A stretch of 64,000 bases of DNA from Pseudomonas promysalinigenes (GTDB taxonomy: Bacteria; Pseudomonadota; Gammaproteobacteria; Pseudomonadales; Pseudomonadaceae). The first letter of the stretch is position 1. The number at the start of each line of letters is the position of its first letter. Below the pieces are notes generated by a model, which searched no databases, was not told the origin of the DNA, and saw nothing but the letters and a program-made list of their open reading frames with translations. The translations under genes were made by a program, and so were the position numbers. Positions 8,744-17,482 of this stretch are shown piece by piece. The DNA lies in contig NZ_CP077094.1 of the NCBI RefSeq assembly GCF_014269025.2, positions 3,038,001 to 3,102,000 on the forward strand. The letters run 5' to 3'.

Positions 8744-9327
8744 ACCGCCACCCCGGTTTCCAACCGTCGAATCAACGTGTAGACCTGCTCACACCCTTCG
8801 CTAGAGGCCAAAAGCTCAGACGGGCGCCGGCCACCGAGTCCAAGACACTCTTGGTTTACCCACCTGACAGAGTTATCTTTGAAAAACCAAAGCAAGAGCG
8901 CCACACATTTCACGTAGGCTTCTATGAAGCCGGCCTTACTAGTGAGAACTGAGACAGATTCATCCACATCTCGGTGCAAATGGCATCGAGCACGAAGCCA
9001 TCCTTGGTGCTCAGCTACGTCTCCCTGAGCCCCACAGATCTCGCAGACACCTGCGGAAACTAACTCAGCAATATCGAGAAAACGATCGATCACATCGTCA
9101 CCACCACGGTGATACACACGCAATAGCCCAAATTTTTCTTTGACTTGGGTAATTCCGACCTTCAATCGCTCTAGCTCGGCGTAACGCTCAACGAGCTTAA
9201 GGTTGGCTGCAATTAGATCAAACCAACCATTCTCACATTCGAAGGTAAAACCGTCCTGCGCGCTGCATTGATCGCCGAAAAGGCTCGAATGCCTCGATAC
9301 TAGCCCTAGCTCCAATGGTCTGTACAT
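8740..9327 (-). CDS. Zinc-motif protein with MbcA/ParS/Xre-type (DUF2384) C-terminal domain
   Basis: A 195-residue two-part protein. The N-terminal 120 residues contain ENGWFDLI, QVKEKFGLLRVY and a probable metal site C95-x2-C98 ... C115-x2-H118 (ICGAQGD ... GWLRARCHLH), a combination seen in small proteins near polymorphic-toxin and immunity genes. The C-terminal 50 residues (WVNQECLGLGGRRPSELL ... GCEQVYTLIRRLETGV) match the toxin-binding domain of MbcA/ParS/Xre antitoxins. Both ends overlap neighbours: one base with the upstream gene (TGATG) and four with the downstream gene. It may act as antitoxin or immunity protein to one of its partners. Confidence 0.68.
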   Translation of the reverse strand: MYRPLELGLVSRHSSLFGDQCSAQDGFTFECENGWFDLIAANLKLVERYAELERLKVGITQVKEKFGLLRVYHRGGDDVIDRFLDIAELVSAGVCEICGAQGDVAEHQGWLRARCHLHRDVDESVSVLTSKAGFIEAYVKCVALLLWFFKDNSVRWVNQECLGLGGRRPSELLASSEGCEQVYTLIRRLETGVAV

Positions 9328-9731
9328 CAGTTATCACCTTTGGGCCACATGGTTTTTGCCGGGGCATCAGCAAATTCTTCCGGATAAACTTCACCACTGT
9401 AAAGCTCATATACAAACTTCATCCCACAGCAACGGATCGCCTTCAGGTCCTGCATGAGCCAGGTGTCGCTGCCATTCAGCCATGGTGGCGATACCAACTG
9501 AATGCTCTTAATGAAAGCCTCTGGAACATCTCTGGTCGCCAAGCTCAATACGTAGGGAGCGAGTGGGATCATCAACTGCTGATGATTGACCACCTCCTCA
9601 TCAGAAAGCTCATACGTGACGTAGAACCATTCATGGTTCGAGGTCAGGGAAACGTAGGCCCATCGGTGCGCGCCTTCCTCTGGGGCGAAATACAGATCTT
9701 GCACGCGGCCTTGGTCATTGGTTTCGAACAT
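9327..9731 (-). CDS. Unknown protein, first gene of the DUF2384-type operon
   Basis: A 134-residue acidic, aromatic-rich protein with no signal peptide and no membrane helix; not recognised. Its stop shares one base with the start of the DUF2384-tailed gene, so the three genes from 9731 down to 8240 form a tightly packed operon. An Xre-type regulator is transcribed divergently 188 bases away, and the gap between them contains inverted repeats that could be its operator. Confidence 0.6.
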   Translation of the reverse strand: MFETNDQGRVQDLYFAPEEGAHRWAYVSLTSNHEWFYVTYELSDEEVVNHQQLMIPLAPYVLSLATRDVPEAFIKSIQLVSPPWLNGSDTWLMQDLKAIRCCGMKFVYELYSGEVYPEEFADAPAKTMWPKGDN

Positions 9732-9919
9732 ATTATTTGGTCCTATTGTTTACCGAAACGAGGCACCTTCGCGTGGCGCCACCATCACGCCACCACCCGA
9801 AATAGCGTTCGGAAGGGAAAAATAAGCGTGAAAATGCAAAAAAACCTGTCAACCGGAATTATAGTTCCTGTTCCTTTGCCAGCGCAACGTGTTGAATACT
9901 CGCTTTTGGGCGATTGCGT
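9732..9919. promoter_or_regulatory. Divergent intergenic region with inverted repeats
   Basis: It separates the leftward three-gene operon from the rightward Xre gene. It holds a perfect 10-bp palindrome GTGGCGCCAC (9773-9782), and a GTTTCG/CGAAAC pair (9721-9726 and 9754-9759) lies around the start of the leftward operon. Such dyads in a divergent gap are typical of autoregulated Xre operators, but which protein binds is inferred. Confidence 0.4.
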
Positions 9920-10210
9920 ATGGACTTCAATGAAGCTTTTGGGAGCGTATTTCGCTCTCTGCGCCTTATGAGAGGCCTCACACAAGAGGCATTTCTACCC
10001 TCCGCCACCGAGCGCTATGTCCGCAATATCGAGAAGGCGAAGCAGACACCGACCGTCGACATGGTCCGTGATCTGTGTGATGTGCTGCGTGTCAGCCCAA
10101 TAACATTGATGGCAATTGTTGAGGCGAAACATACAGGCAAAGATACTGAAGCATTAATGAAGGCAGCTATTGCAGAGTTAAAAGGCCTTAAGAAAACTTC
10201 AGCCCTTTGA
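9920..10210 (+). CDS. Xre-family helix-turn-helix regulator
   Basis: A 96-residue protein covering one HTH_3/Cro-CI domain: FGSVFRSLRLMRGLTQEAF, then the recognition-helix region ERYVRNIEKAKQTPTVDMVRDLCDVLRVSP. A short helical tail (DTEALMKAAIAELKGL) could help dimerise. The ATG at 9920 is preferred to a TTG two codons upstream. It is divergent from the DUF2384-type operon and is its most likely repressor, in line with the gene arrangement of many toxin-antitoxin and defence loci. Confidence 0.8.
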   Translation: MDFNEAFGSVFRSLRLMRGLTQEAFLPSATERYVRNIEKAKQTPTVDMVRDLCDVLRVSPITLMAIVEAKHTGKDTEALMKAAIAELKGLKKTSAL

Positions 10211-10391
10211 CTATGACTAGCATCAAAATTTCCATCCCGACCATAAACACTTCAACCCAACCAACAGCTTCAAAAACTCGCAAACACCTTACAATTTAAA
10301 TCAGGACGAATTTATCGATTGCGACTCGCATCGAAAAGCCATTATCGACTTCAGCTTCTTCATTCATCAAAATTCATACAGTAGAAGCTGT

Positions 10392-10628
10392 TCAAGGACT
10401 TACGTTCTTTAGCCTTAAGGACTCCACAATCGCATGACCATCGTCGACCTGGCGTGCGAAGCCAATTAGCTCAGACAGCGTGCTATCGACCTCGACCTCC
10501 CCTTCCAAGTCAGTAAAAACTCGACCTTGTGAGAACTGAAGATTACAAATTCTAAAGCTGTAAGAAACGACTGTTAAAAACTCACATGCCTGTTCTACGC
10601 ACTCAGCCTCAAATTTAAAAACAGCCAT
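10392..10628 (-). CDS. Small unknown protein
   Basis: A 78-residue acidic protein rich in beta-type residues, not recognised. The start is supported by a strong AGGGGG ribosome site about 8 bases upstream. It lies alone near the right end of the island, and its base composition matches the other island genes. Confidence 0.55.
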   Translation of the reverse strand: MAVFKFEAECVEQACEFLTVVSYSFRICNLQFSQGRVFTDLEGEVEVDSTLSELIGFARQVDDGHAIVESLRLKNVSP

Positions 10629-10690
10629 AATTAACCCCCTATGAAATAGTTATCTTTATATTATACCTAACCAACAAAAACTTGAAACAA

Positions 10691-10709
10691 GATCTAGATC
10701 TAGATCTAG
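10691..10709. repeat. GATCTA hexanucleotide repeat, three units
   Basis: Three perfect copies of GATCTA plus one base, in AT-rich DNA about 200 bp before the ansB junction. It is short and may be a simple slippage product. Confidence 0.6.
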
Positions 10710-10866
10710 GAATATTTAAACCCAAAGCCCGTCCTAGCCATTACACTTATTCGCAAAGCAGGCGTACTTTAAACACGTCACCGTGTCATAAAATAAAAAC
10801 GCTGCCCCTAACCATCTTTACCTAACAAGTTACTTCTGCCATGCCGATTATTAAAAAATTTTATAA

Positions 10867-11721
<855 letters not shown>

Positions 11722-11734
11722 TTTAACTCAAGTT

Positions 11735-11763
11735 AAGGCCGGCGTGGCGCCCACACCGGCCTT
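11735..11763 (+). terminator. Rho-independent terminator after ansB remnant
   Basis: Stem AAGGCCGG (11735-11742) pairs with CCGGCCTT (11756-11763) with an inner GTGG/CCAC pairing, followed by a T-rich stretch. Confidence 0.65.
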
Positions 11764-11826
11764 TGCTTTAACTGAGCCACGAAAATCCTGTATAGAGTCC
11801 GTTGCGAAATACCTTGCCTTCAAATA

Positions 11827-11842
11827 CTGTACGCACATACAG
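11827..11842. promoter_or_regulatory. LexA (SOS) box upstream of DUF1654 gene
   Basis: CTGTACGCACATACAG has the CTGT-N8-ACAG form of the gamma-proteobacterial LexA operator. It lies 22 bases before the GTG of the DUF1654 gene, where bound LexA would block the promoter; a TTGCCT sequence just upstream could be the -35. Confidence 0.75.
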
Positions 11843-11863
11843 CAAAAACAAGGAATCGCCCCC

Positions 11864-12106
11864 GTGGCCAACACCGACTCCGCAACCGCCAGCAGTTACC
11901 AGCAACTGGGCCTGCGCATTCAGAAGATCATCAATAACCCCCTCGCCCAGCGCAGCCGCGCCGCGCTGATCTTCCGCCACGAACACGAGTCGCCCGATGA
12001 TTGGGAAACCTTGCTCGAAGAAATCGCCGAGAACGATAACGTTACCCTCGCCCACCGCGATGATGGTGGCGTGCAGATCTTCTGGACGGTGCCCAAGGAA
12101 GATTGA
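11864..12106 (+). CDS. DUF1654 family protein
   Basis: An 80-residue protein of a family almost confined to Pseudomonas and its phages: SSYQQLGLRIQKIINNPLAQRSRAALIF, then DDWETLLEEIAENDNVTLAHRDDGGVQIFW. The GTG at 11864 is chosen because AAGGA sits about 9 bases upstream and family similarity begins there; a longer reading from 11744 would cross the SOS box. Biochemical function is unknown. The LexA box makes induction by DNA damage likely, so a role in the damage response or in phage biology is plausible but inferred. Confidence 0.8.
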   Translation: MANTDSATASSYQQLGLRIQKIINNPLAQRSRAALIFRHEHESPDDWETLLEEIAENDNVTLAHRDDGGVQIFWTVPKED

Positions 12107-12109
12107 GGT

Positions 12110-12535
12110 CTAGGCCAGCGTCTGCAAGTAAGCACTGGCCTCACGGTAACGGGCCAGCCGCGCCAGGTCGGCGGGGCCTGGCGTGGCAATACGAGAGAGG
12201 TCGCTGTTGTCGGCAAGATCGGCCAATTTGACGGTACGTGCCAAAGGGTCACTTCCCAAGCGCACCACAAAATCCTGGTAGCTTTCCCCCTGGTTGCGGC
12301 TCAAGGCCAGCAACGCGGCAAGAATTTTCAGTGGGAAGCCCTCCCGCGCTAGATCGGCGAGGGTGAGCGGCGTGTCTTCTATCACATCATGCAGCACAGC
12401 AACGATACGCTGCTCGGGTGTATTGACCCGCATCATCACCCGCAGCGGATGGAGGATATAAGCCGCTCCACCCTTGTCACACTGCCCTTCATGAGCCCTA
12501 GCAGCAACGGCAATGGCCCGCTCAAGCGTAGACAT
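12110..12535 (-). CDS. HD-domain metal-dependent phosphohydrolase (SpoT-like fold)
   Basis: A 141-residue stand-alone HD protein. It shows AARAHEGQCDKGGAAYILHPLRV, then the HD pair VAVLHDVIEDTPLT, and later VKLADLADN, the layout of the (p)ppGpp hydrolase domain of RelA/SpoT and small MESH1-like enzymes. The start at 12535 has GGAGGG 5-10 bases upstream; longer readings run into the next gene's region. It may hydrolyse (p)ppGpp or other nucleotides; the substrate is not shown by the sequence. Confidence 0.82.
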   Translation of the reverse strand: MSTLERAIAVAARAHEGQCDKGGAAYILHPLRVMMRVNTPEQRIVAVLHDVIEDTPLTLADLAREGFPLKILAALLALSRNQGESYQDFVVRLGSDPLARTVKLADLADNSDLSRIATPGPADLARLARYREASAYLQTLA

Positions 12536-12597
12536 GAGGCCCTCCCCGTTTGGCTTGTCCCAAATCAAGCATAGCCGGGGACGGCTAGAGATTACAG

Positions 12598-13170
12598 TTA
12601 ACGCTGAGCACCGTGCTGGATGACGATCGAATCGGTACCCAGCTTGGCCATTACCTCTGCCTTGCGTGCGTCGGCCTCGGCCTTGCTCGGGAATGGCCCC
12701 ATCAGCACCACGGGCTTGCCGTCGCGGTACTCGACCGAGGACGGGATGCCCTTTTCGATCAGGCGAGCGGTCATGTCGCTCAGGGCGCCCATGTTGGCTC
12801 CTTGGATCACCTCGACATCCCACCCCTCAGGAGCCGGCTGGCCCGCAAGGGCCTCGGCACGACGTTGCAGGTCGGCACCGCCGCAGTATTCGCGGATACG
12901 CAGATTGTCGCCGCCGTCATCAACGATGATTTCGTACTGCCCATCGGCACCTTTGATGGCGACATAGCTGCGGTAAGGCTCGTATTGGCCAGCATCGTCC
13001 TTGCCGCGAACCTGACCACAGATGGTGCCCTTGGTGTCGATCCGCACGTTGCCAAACTTGGCCGTCTTTGGGTTGTGCAGGTGCTCGGCGACCTGCTGAT
13101 GAACACCTTCGACCTCGTTCTCACAGCCCGCCAGGGCCAGCACTGCCACTACCACTGCCAGTTTGCGCAC
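12598..13170 (-). CDS. SPOR-domain lipoprotein
   Basis: 190 residues from a GTG at 13170 with a perfect GGAGGT upstream. A lipoprotein signal (RKLAVVVAVLALAGC) leads to acylation at Cys17 or so. The middle region is unassigned, with paired cysteines (TICGQV ... EYCGGADL). The C-terminal ~70 residues (GMPSSVEYRDGKPVVLMGPFPSKAEAD-type pattern) form a SPOR domain, which binds denuded peptidoglycan glycan strands. It probably sits at the outer or inner membrane facing the cell wall, possibly at the division site. Confidence 0.75.
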   Translation of the reverse strand: MRKLAVVVAVLALAGCENEVEGVHQQVAEHLHNPKTAKFGNVRIDTKGTICGQVRGKDDAGQYEPYRSYVAIKGADGQYEIIVDDGGDNLRIREYCGGADLQRRAEALAGQPAPEGWDVEVIQGANMGALSDMTARLIEKGIPSSVEYRDGKPVVLMGPFPSKAEADARKAEVMAKLGTDSIVIQHGAQR

Positions 13171-13272
13171 GCGTGTACCTCCAGATTCGAAGGCGCGGAT
13201 TCTACCATGGGCGCTCAGAGCAGCGCCCGCGACCAAAGGTTACATGCTGCTTCATGCTGAAACTGAGAATGC

Positions 13273-13300
13273 AAAAAGGGCGACCCTTGCGGATCGCCCT
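13273..13300 (-). terminator. Terminator of tRNA-Val copy 1
   Basis: On the minus strand AGGGCGATCC-GCAA-GGGTCGCCCT is followed by TTTTT, directly downstream of the tRNA. Confidence 0.85.
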
Positions 13301-13328
13301 TCTTGATGCCCCGAAGCGGGACTTTGTT

Positions 13329-13405
13329 TGGTAGGCACAATTGGACTCGAACCAACGACCCCCACCATGTCAAGGTGGTGCTCTAACCAACTGAGCTATG
13401 TGCCT
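13329..13405 (-). tRNA. tRNA-Val(GAC), copy 1
   Basis: 77 nt with encoded CCA. Acceptor AGGCACA/TGTGCCT, D-loop AGCTCAGTTGGTTAGAGC, anticodon loop TTGACAT with anticodon GAC, T-arm GGTTCGAGTCC. Identical to copy 2. Confidence 0.97.
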
Positions 13406-13527
13406 GTCGTGTGGTGCGCATATTAGTGATACCGCTTACCCCTGTAAAGCGTTTTTTTCAAAAAAATCAAAAACTTTGAGATTTTTTCTAAGGGTCTGAT
13501 CGCGGGATTTTAAATGCATCATAATGC

Positions 13528-13555
13528 AAAAAGGGCGACCCATACGGATCGCCCT
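13528..13555 (-). terminator. Terminator of tRNA-Val copy 2
   Basis: Same hairpin as after copy 1, with a GTAT rather than GCAA-like loop, followed by TTTTT on the minus strand. Confidence 0.85.
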
Positions 13556-13584
13556 TTTCGATGCCCGAATACCGGGGCTTTGTT

Positions 13585-13661
13585 TGGTAGGCACAATTGG
13601 ACTCGAACCAACGACCCCCACCATGTCAAGGTGGTGCTCTAACCAACTGAGCTATGTGCCT
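13585..13661 (-). tRNA. tRNA-Val(GAC), copy 2
   Basis: 77 nt, identical to copy 1 and 256 bp away. The flanks are also duplicated (about 100 bp, 13322-13421 and 13578-13677, plus the terminators), pointing to a tandem duplication of a tRNA-terminator unit. Each copy has its own terminator. Confidence 0.97.
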
Positions 13662-13862
13662 GTCGTGTGGTGCGCATTCTACGCAATCCCAAAAGCGTGT
13701 CAACACTTTTTTTTGTGCTAACTCACTGAATCTAAAACTGTTTATAGAAAACAGCCTGCATCAGGCCAGTAAAGGATTTTCAACGGACGACTAGCGGGTG
13801 TTTATTATTATTGATAGCATCGGTACATTCGTTAAAAATATAAAACACGAGGTTTCTGCAGC

Positions 13863-15146
13863 ATGGCTAACACCCCCTACCCCCAGTCCTACTACGCCGC
13901 CTCGGCTAACCCGGTGCCGCCACGTCCGGCGCTGCAGGGTGAGGTGGAAACCGATATCTGCATCATCGGTGCCGGCTACACCGGCCTGTCCAGTGCATTG
14001 TTCCTGCTGGAAAATGGCTTCAAGGTGAGCATTGTCGAAGCCGCCAAGGTCGGCTTCGGCGCATCGGGCCGCAACGGTGGTCAGATCGTCAACAGCTATA
14101 GCCGCGACATCGACGTCATCGAGCGCACCGTTGGCCCCAAGCAGGCACAACTGCTGGGCCACATGGCGTTCGAGGGCGGGCGCATCATCCGTGAGCGCGT
14201 GGCCAAGTACAACATTCAATGCGACCTCAAAGATGGTGGCGTATTTGCGGCATTGACCAGCAAGCAGATGGGTCACTTGGAGTCGCAAAAGCGCCTGTGG
14301 GAACGCTTCGGCCACAATCAGTTGGAGCTGATGGACCAAAAGCGTATCCGTGAGGTCGTGGCATGCGACAACTATGTCGGCGGCATGCTGGACATGAGCG
14401 GCGGCCACATCCACCCGCTGAACCTGGCGTTGGGCGAAGCGGCCGCGGTCGAGTCGCTGGGCGGCATCATTTATGAGCAAACCCCGGCCGTGCGCATCGA
14501 GCGTGGCGCCAACCCGGTGGTACACACCCCTCAGGGCAAGGTCCGCGCCAAATTCATCATCGTCGCTGGCAACGCCTACCTGGGCAACTTGGTACCAGAG
14601 CTTGCCGCGAAGTCGATGCCGTGCGGCACTCAGGTGATCACCACCGAGCCACTGGGTGAAGAACTCGCCCGCACCTTGCTACCCCAAGACTACTGCGTGG
14701 AAGACTGCAACTACCTGCTCGATTATTACCGCCTGACCAGCGACAAACGCCTGATTTTCGGCGGTGGTGTGGTGTACGGTGCGCGCGATCCAGCCAACAT
14801 CGAAGCGATCATTCGCCCGAAGATGCTCAAGGCATTCCCGCAGTTGAAAAACGTCAAGATCGACTACGCGTGGACCGGCAACTTCCTGCTGACCTTGTCG
14901 CGCCTGCCCCAGGTTGGGCGCATCGGCGACAACATCTACTACTCCCAAGGGTGCTCGGGCCACGGCGTGACCTACACCCACCTGGCGGGCAAAGTGCTGG
15001 CCGAAGCGCTGCGTGGTCAGGCCGAGCGTTTCGACGCGTTCGCCGAACTACCGCACTATCCATTCCCCGGCGGCCAGATGCTTCGGGTACCGTTCAGCGC
15101 CATTGGCGCCTGGTACTATAGCCTGCGCGATCGTCTGGGTTTCTGA
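13863..15146 (+). CDS. puuB: FAD-dependent oxidoreductase, gamma-glutamylputrescine oxidase-like
   Basis: 427 residues of the DAO/PuuB-OrdL family. The N-terminal FAD-binding Rossmann motif is CIIGAGYTGLSSALFLLENG (about residues 32-51), followed by GFGASGRNGGQIV, typical of this family, and a C-terminal FAD-contact GCSGHGVTYTHLAGKVLAEAL. PuuB oxidises gamma-glutamylputrescine in polyamine degradation; Pseudomonads carry several paralogues acting on different amines or amino acids, so the exact substrate is open. It is a lone gene, with the tRNA-Val pair behind it and a terminator after it. Confidence 0.8.
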   Translation: MANTPYPQSYYAASANPVPPRPALQGEVETDICIIGAGYTGLSSALFLLENGFKVSIVEAAKVGFGASGRNGGQIVNSYSRDIDVIERTVGPKQAQLLGHMAFEGGRIIRERVAKYNIQCDLKDGGVFAALTSKQMGHLESQKRLWERFGHNQLELMDQKRIREVVACDNYVGGMLDMSGGHIHPLNLALGEAAAVESLGGIIYEQTPAVRIERGANPVVHTPQGKVRAKFIIVAGNAYLGNLVPELAAKSMPCGTQVITTEPLGEELARTLLPQDYCVEDCNYLLDYYRLTSDKRLIFGGGVVYGARDPANIEAIIRPKMLKAFPQLKNVKIDYAWTGNFLLTLSRLPQVGRIGDNIYYSQGCSGHGVTYTHLAGKVLAEALRGQAERFDAFAELPHYPFPGGQMLRVPFSAIGAWYYSLRDRLGF

Positions 15147-15159
15147 TGTAGACGGGCTT

Positions 15160-15190
15160 GGCCTGATTGCGCTTGTACGGCGATCAGGCC
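15160..15190. terminator. Bidirectional hairpin between convergent genes
   Basis: GGCCTGAT (15160-15167) and ATCAGGCC (15183-15190) form a stem between the oxidoreductase and the convergent lipoprotein gene. The T-run is weak. Confidence 0.5.
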
Positions 15191-15203
15191 TTCGCCCCCG
15201 GCA

Positions 15204-15890
15204 CTACCTGTTCAAGCTGCGTACAGCCTGTTTTGCCGCAATCTCCTGGCCGGCTCGCGCCAGTTCGTCGGCAGCTTGAAGCCAGCGCTGAGGGTCGACT
15301 TGCGCTGGCAGCTGGCGAGGCGGTTGAACCAGCACCGCCCAACTTCCCTCCTCTGCCCACGCCGAAGCAAAGTCATCGAAAGCCACCGTCTGGCGCCGGT
15401 GCATACCAGAACGCAGCAGCACGCGCCGCTTGAAACTGTCATAGCCGATCAGGATCGCGTAACGCGGCTCGCCCCACCACGCCGAGCCCTCTCGATAACG
15501 CACCAGTACCGGATTGCCAGCAGCCACTTGGGTCAGCAATGCATCCAGCTGTTTATCCAGGGGATACACGACCATGCCGTACTCGCGTGCCACCTTTGGA
15601 ATGCTGGTGCCGAGTGCCTCGACGCCTGTTGGAAGATCAAGTGGCTTGTCCAGCAAGCCTGGTGTAATCGGCGCGCGCTGTTGGGACAGCAGCGCGGCCA
15701 GGGCCATAGCCCCGCTGTGGTTGGCATTGCCGCGGTAGAACGGCACGCTGCTGATTTCGACCCGTTGTGGCATGCCCTTGAGGTTTGCATGGGGGGCACT
15801 GGCGCAGCCGCTCAGAGTTGCCACCACCAGGCAGGCAGCCAATAGCTGGCCTGGGCCAGCCCATCGACGCTTGCAGGGATATTGCTCCAT
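15204..15890 (-). CDS. PA2778-like C39-fold lipoprotein lacking catalytic residues
   Basis: 228 residues. A lipoprotein signal ends at LSGC (Cys29). The body follows the peptidase C39-like (PA2778-type) pattern: VPFY..., a helix starting NHSGAMALAALL, PTGVEALGTSIPKVAREYG, PVLVRY, RYAILIGYD, LLRSG and the FDDFASAW-EEGSWAVLVQPP end. In active relatives the helix starts with Q-C-G-P and the later strand has an H before the aliphatic stretch. Here these are Ser59 and Arg143, so the catalytic Cys and His are both gone. It is also shorter than relatives with a C-terminal TPR part. Probably a binding protein, not a protease. The start is set by the lipoprotein signal; the ribosome site is weak. Confidence 0.68.
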   Translation of the reverse strand: MEQYPCKRRWAGPGQLLAACLVVATLSGCASAPHANLKGMPQRVEISSVPFYRGNANHSGAMALAALLSQQRAPITPGLLDKPLDLPTGVEALGTSIPKVAREYGMVVYPLDKQLDALLTQVAAGNPVLVRYREGSAWWGEPRYAILIGYDSFKRRVLLRSGMHRRQTVAFDDFASAWAEEGSWAVLVQPPRQLPAQVDPQRWLQAADELARAGQEIAAKQAVRSLNR

Positions 15891-16103
15891 GGATACTCGC
15901 TTGTTCCGATGCCGGGCGGGCAGCGCCCAGCTTTTGCCACTGATCATAAGGCTACACACAGCTCGGGAATAGTCTGACGAGCGATTGGAATCAATCGATT
16001 TAAGCAATCGACCTTTGATCAATGGAACGTCACGGGCAGGCAGCTAGACTAAAGCAGTGTCTGGAGGGCAAACCACAAGTTGGCCCAAGAGAAGGAGGCA
16101 CAC

Positions 16104-16283
16104 ATGAGCCTGACCATGGCTATTCTCATGCTGGTGGGTATGTGGCTGAGTGTCGCGGCCGCCATGCTATGGGGTGTTCTACGTATCGTAAGGCGTCATT
16201 CCCAGCATCATCCGCTGCCACCACAAGCCCCGGCCAAGGCACGGCCGACTCAAAGGGCACAGCAGCATGCCGGGGTGCACTGA
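16104..16283 (+). CDS. Small single-span membrane protein
   Basis: 59 residues from an ATG with GAAGGAGG upstream. Residues 3-25 (LTMAILMLVGMWLSVAAAMLW) form one membrane helix, followed by a basic, His/Gln/Pro-rich cytoplasmic tail. Unknown function. A strong terminator lies 20 bases after its stop. Confidence 0.65.
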   Translation: MSLTMAILMLVGMWLSVAAAMLWGVLRIVRRHSQHHPLPPQAPAKARPTQRAQQHAGVH

Positions 16284-16304
16284 GGTTTCTTAAGGTGTAT
16301 GCAA

Positions 16305-16331
16305 ACGGGGCGCCGAGCGCCCCGTTTTTTT
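16305..16331 (+). terminator. Rho-independent terminator
   Basis: ACGGGGCGC-CGA-GCGCCCCGT followed by TTTTTTT; serves the small membrane protein and may also stop the convergent terC-like gene. Confidence 0.88.
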
Positions 16332-16339
16332 CATCAACG

Positions 16340-17086
16340 TTAAGCTGCGCCGCGCTTCAGGCGTGCTCGGCGAGCCAGGATATTTAGCACCTCGATCGCC
16401 GTCGAGAATGCCATCGCCGCATACACGTACCCTTTTGGAACATGAGCGCCAAACCCTTCGGCGATCAGCGTCATGCCAATCATGATCAAAAAGCCCAGCG
16501 CCAGCATGACCACGGTAGGGTTGTCATTGATGAAGTTGGCCAGCGGATCGGCAGCCACCATCATCACGATCACAGCGGTGATCACGGCAATGATCATGAT
16601 CGGCAGATGCTCTGTCATGCCAACGGCGGTGATGATGCTGTCGACCGAGAACACAATGTCCAGCAGCAAGATCTGGAAGATAGCCGCAGCGAAGCCCAAG
16701 GTCACTGTCGACGAAACCTTGGCTTCTTCCTTGGCGCCGTGTGGGTCGACGTTCTCGTGAATTTCTTTCGTGGCTTTCCACAGCAGGAACAGGCCGCCAG
16801 CGATCAGAATCATGTCCTTCCAGGAGAAGGCATTGCCGAATACTTCGAACACAGGGTCGGTCAACTGCACGATCCAGGCTACTGTGCTGAGCAGTGCCAA
16901 GCGCATGATCAAAGCCATGCTGATACCGATACGTCGTGCTTTGGAGCGGTACTCCACTGGCAGCTTATTGGTGAGGATCGAGATGAAGATCAGGTTGTCG
17001 ATGCCCAGGACGACTTCCATGGCCACCAAGGTAGCCAAAGCGATCCAGGCGGTAGGGCTTGCAGCGAGTTCCAGCAGATATTCCAT
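16340..17086 (-). CDS. TerC-family integral membrane protein
   Basis: 248 residues, seven or so membrane helices. It has the TerC hallmarks: an acidic residue inside helix 1 and its following loop ([18 protein letters not shown]), and the repeat in the second half ([15 protein letters not shown]), with charged residues in the membrane that likely bind a cation. TerC proteins are linked to manganese export and to metal loading of secreted proteins; the old link to tellurite resistance is for one plasmid member. It lies behind a small lipoprotein gene, separated by 27 bases, which may share its transcript. Confidence 0.88.
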   Translation of the reverse strand: MEYLLELAASPTAWIALATLVAMEVVLGIDNLIFISILTNKLPVEYRSKARRIGISMALIMRLALLSTVAWIVQLTDPVFEVFGNAFSWKDMILIAGGLFLLWKATKEIHENVDPHGAKEEAKVSSTVTLGFAAAIFQILLLDIVFSVDSIITAVGMTEHLPIMIIAVITAVIVMMVAADPLANFINDNPTVVMLALGFLIMIGMTLIAEGFGAHVPKGYVYAAMAFSTAIEVLNILARRARLKRGAA

Positions 17087-17113
17087 TTTCTAATCCTGCA
17101 GCGGCGGTTGGGG

Positions 17114-17353
17114 TCAAATTTCTTGGGAAGAGGTGTTTGGCTTGCCGCTTTCGGGCTTCTGGCCCTCACTGCCAATGGCATCGCTCAAGGTTTGCTGGGC
17201 GGCTTTGTGGGTGTCGTCTATCGCTTGTTTAGCCGACTGCGCCGCCTGGTCAAGCAATTGCTGGGCCGACTTCTCAGCCTGGTCGCAGCCGGCAAGGGCC
17301 ACCAGCGCCAGAGCCAGTACCAAGGGAGTGCCAATGGATTTGAAATGCAGCAT
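17114..17353 (-). CDS. Small helical lipoprotein
   Basis: 79 residues. The signal ends at ALAGC (Cys23), followed by an alanine- and glutamine-rich amphipathic helix (EKSAQQLLDQAAQSAKQAIDD) and a polar tail. The ATG at 17353 has GAGG upstream. Unknown function; perhaps an envelope spacer. It is probably co-transcribed with the terC-like gene. Confidence 0.65.
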   Translation of the reverse strand: MLHFKSIGTPLVLALALVALAGCDQAEKSAQQLLDQAAQSAKQAIDDTHKAAQQTLSDAIGSEGQKPESGKPNTSSQEI

Positions 17354-17482
17354 GGTGTCCTCACTTCGTAATACCGACGGCGCCAAGCGCCTGATGAGAG
17401 GCATTCTAAAGACGCTTAAACCTCAGGAAAATTCGTATTTTCGGGGTGTATACTTCGTTTTTTCCGAATCCAGATTTGCCCC

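Noticed and set aside
11744..11863. Longer start for the DUF1654 gene
   Set aside because: It would translate through the SOS box, and family similarity and the ribosome site point to 11864.
16442..17371. 309-codon plus-strand frame opposite the TerC-like gene
   Set aside because: Antisense shadow; His/Asp/Gln-rich with no family similarity.
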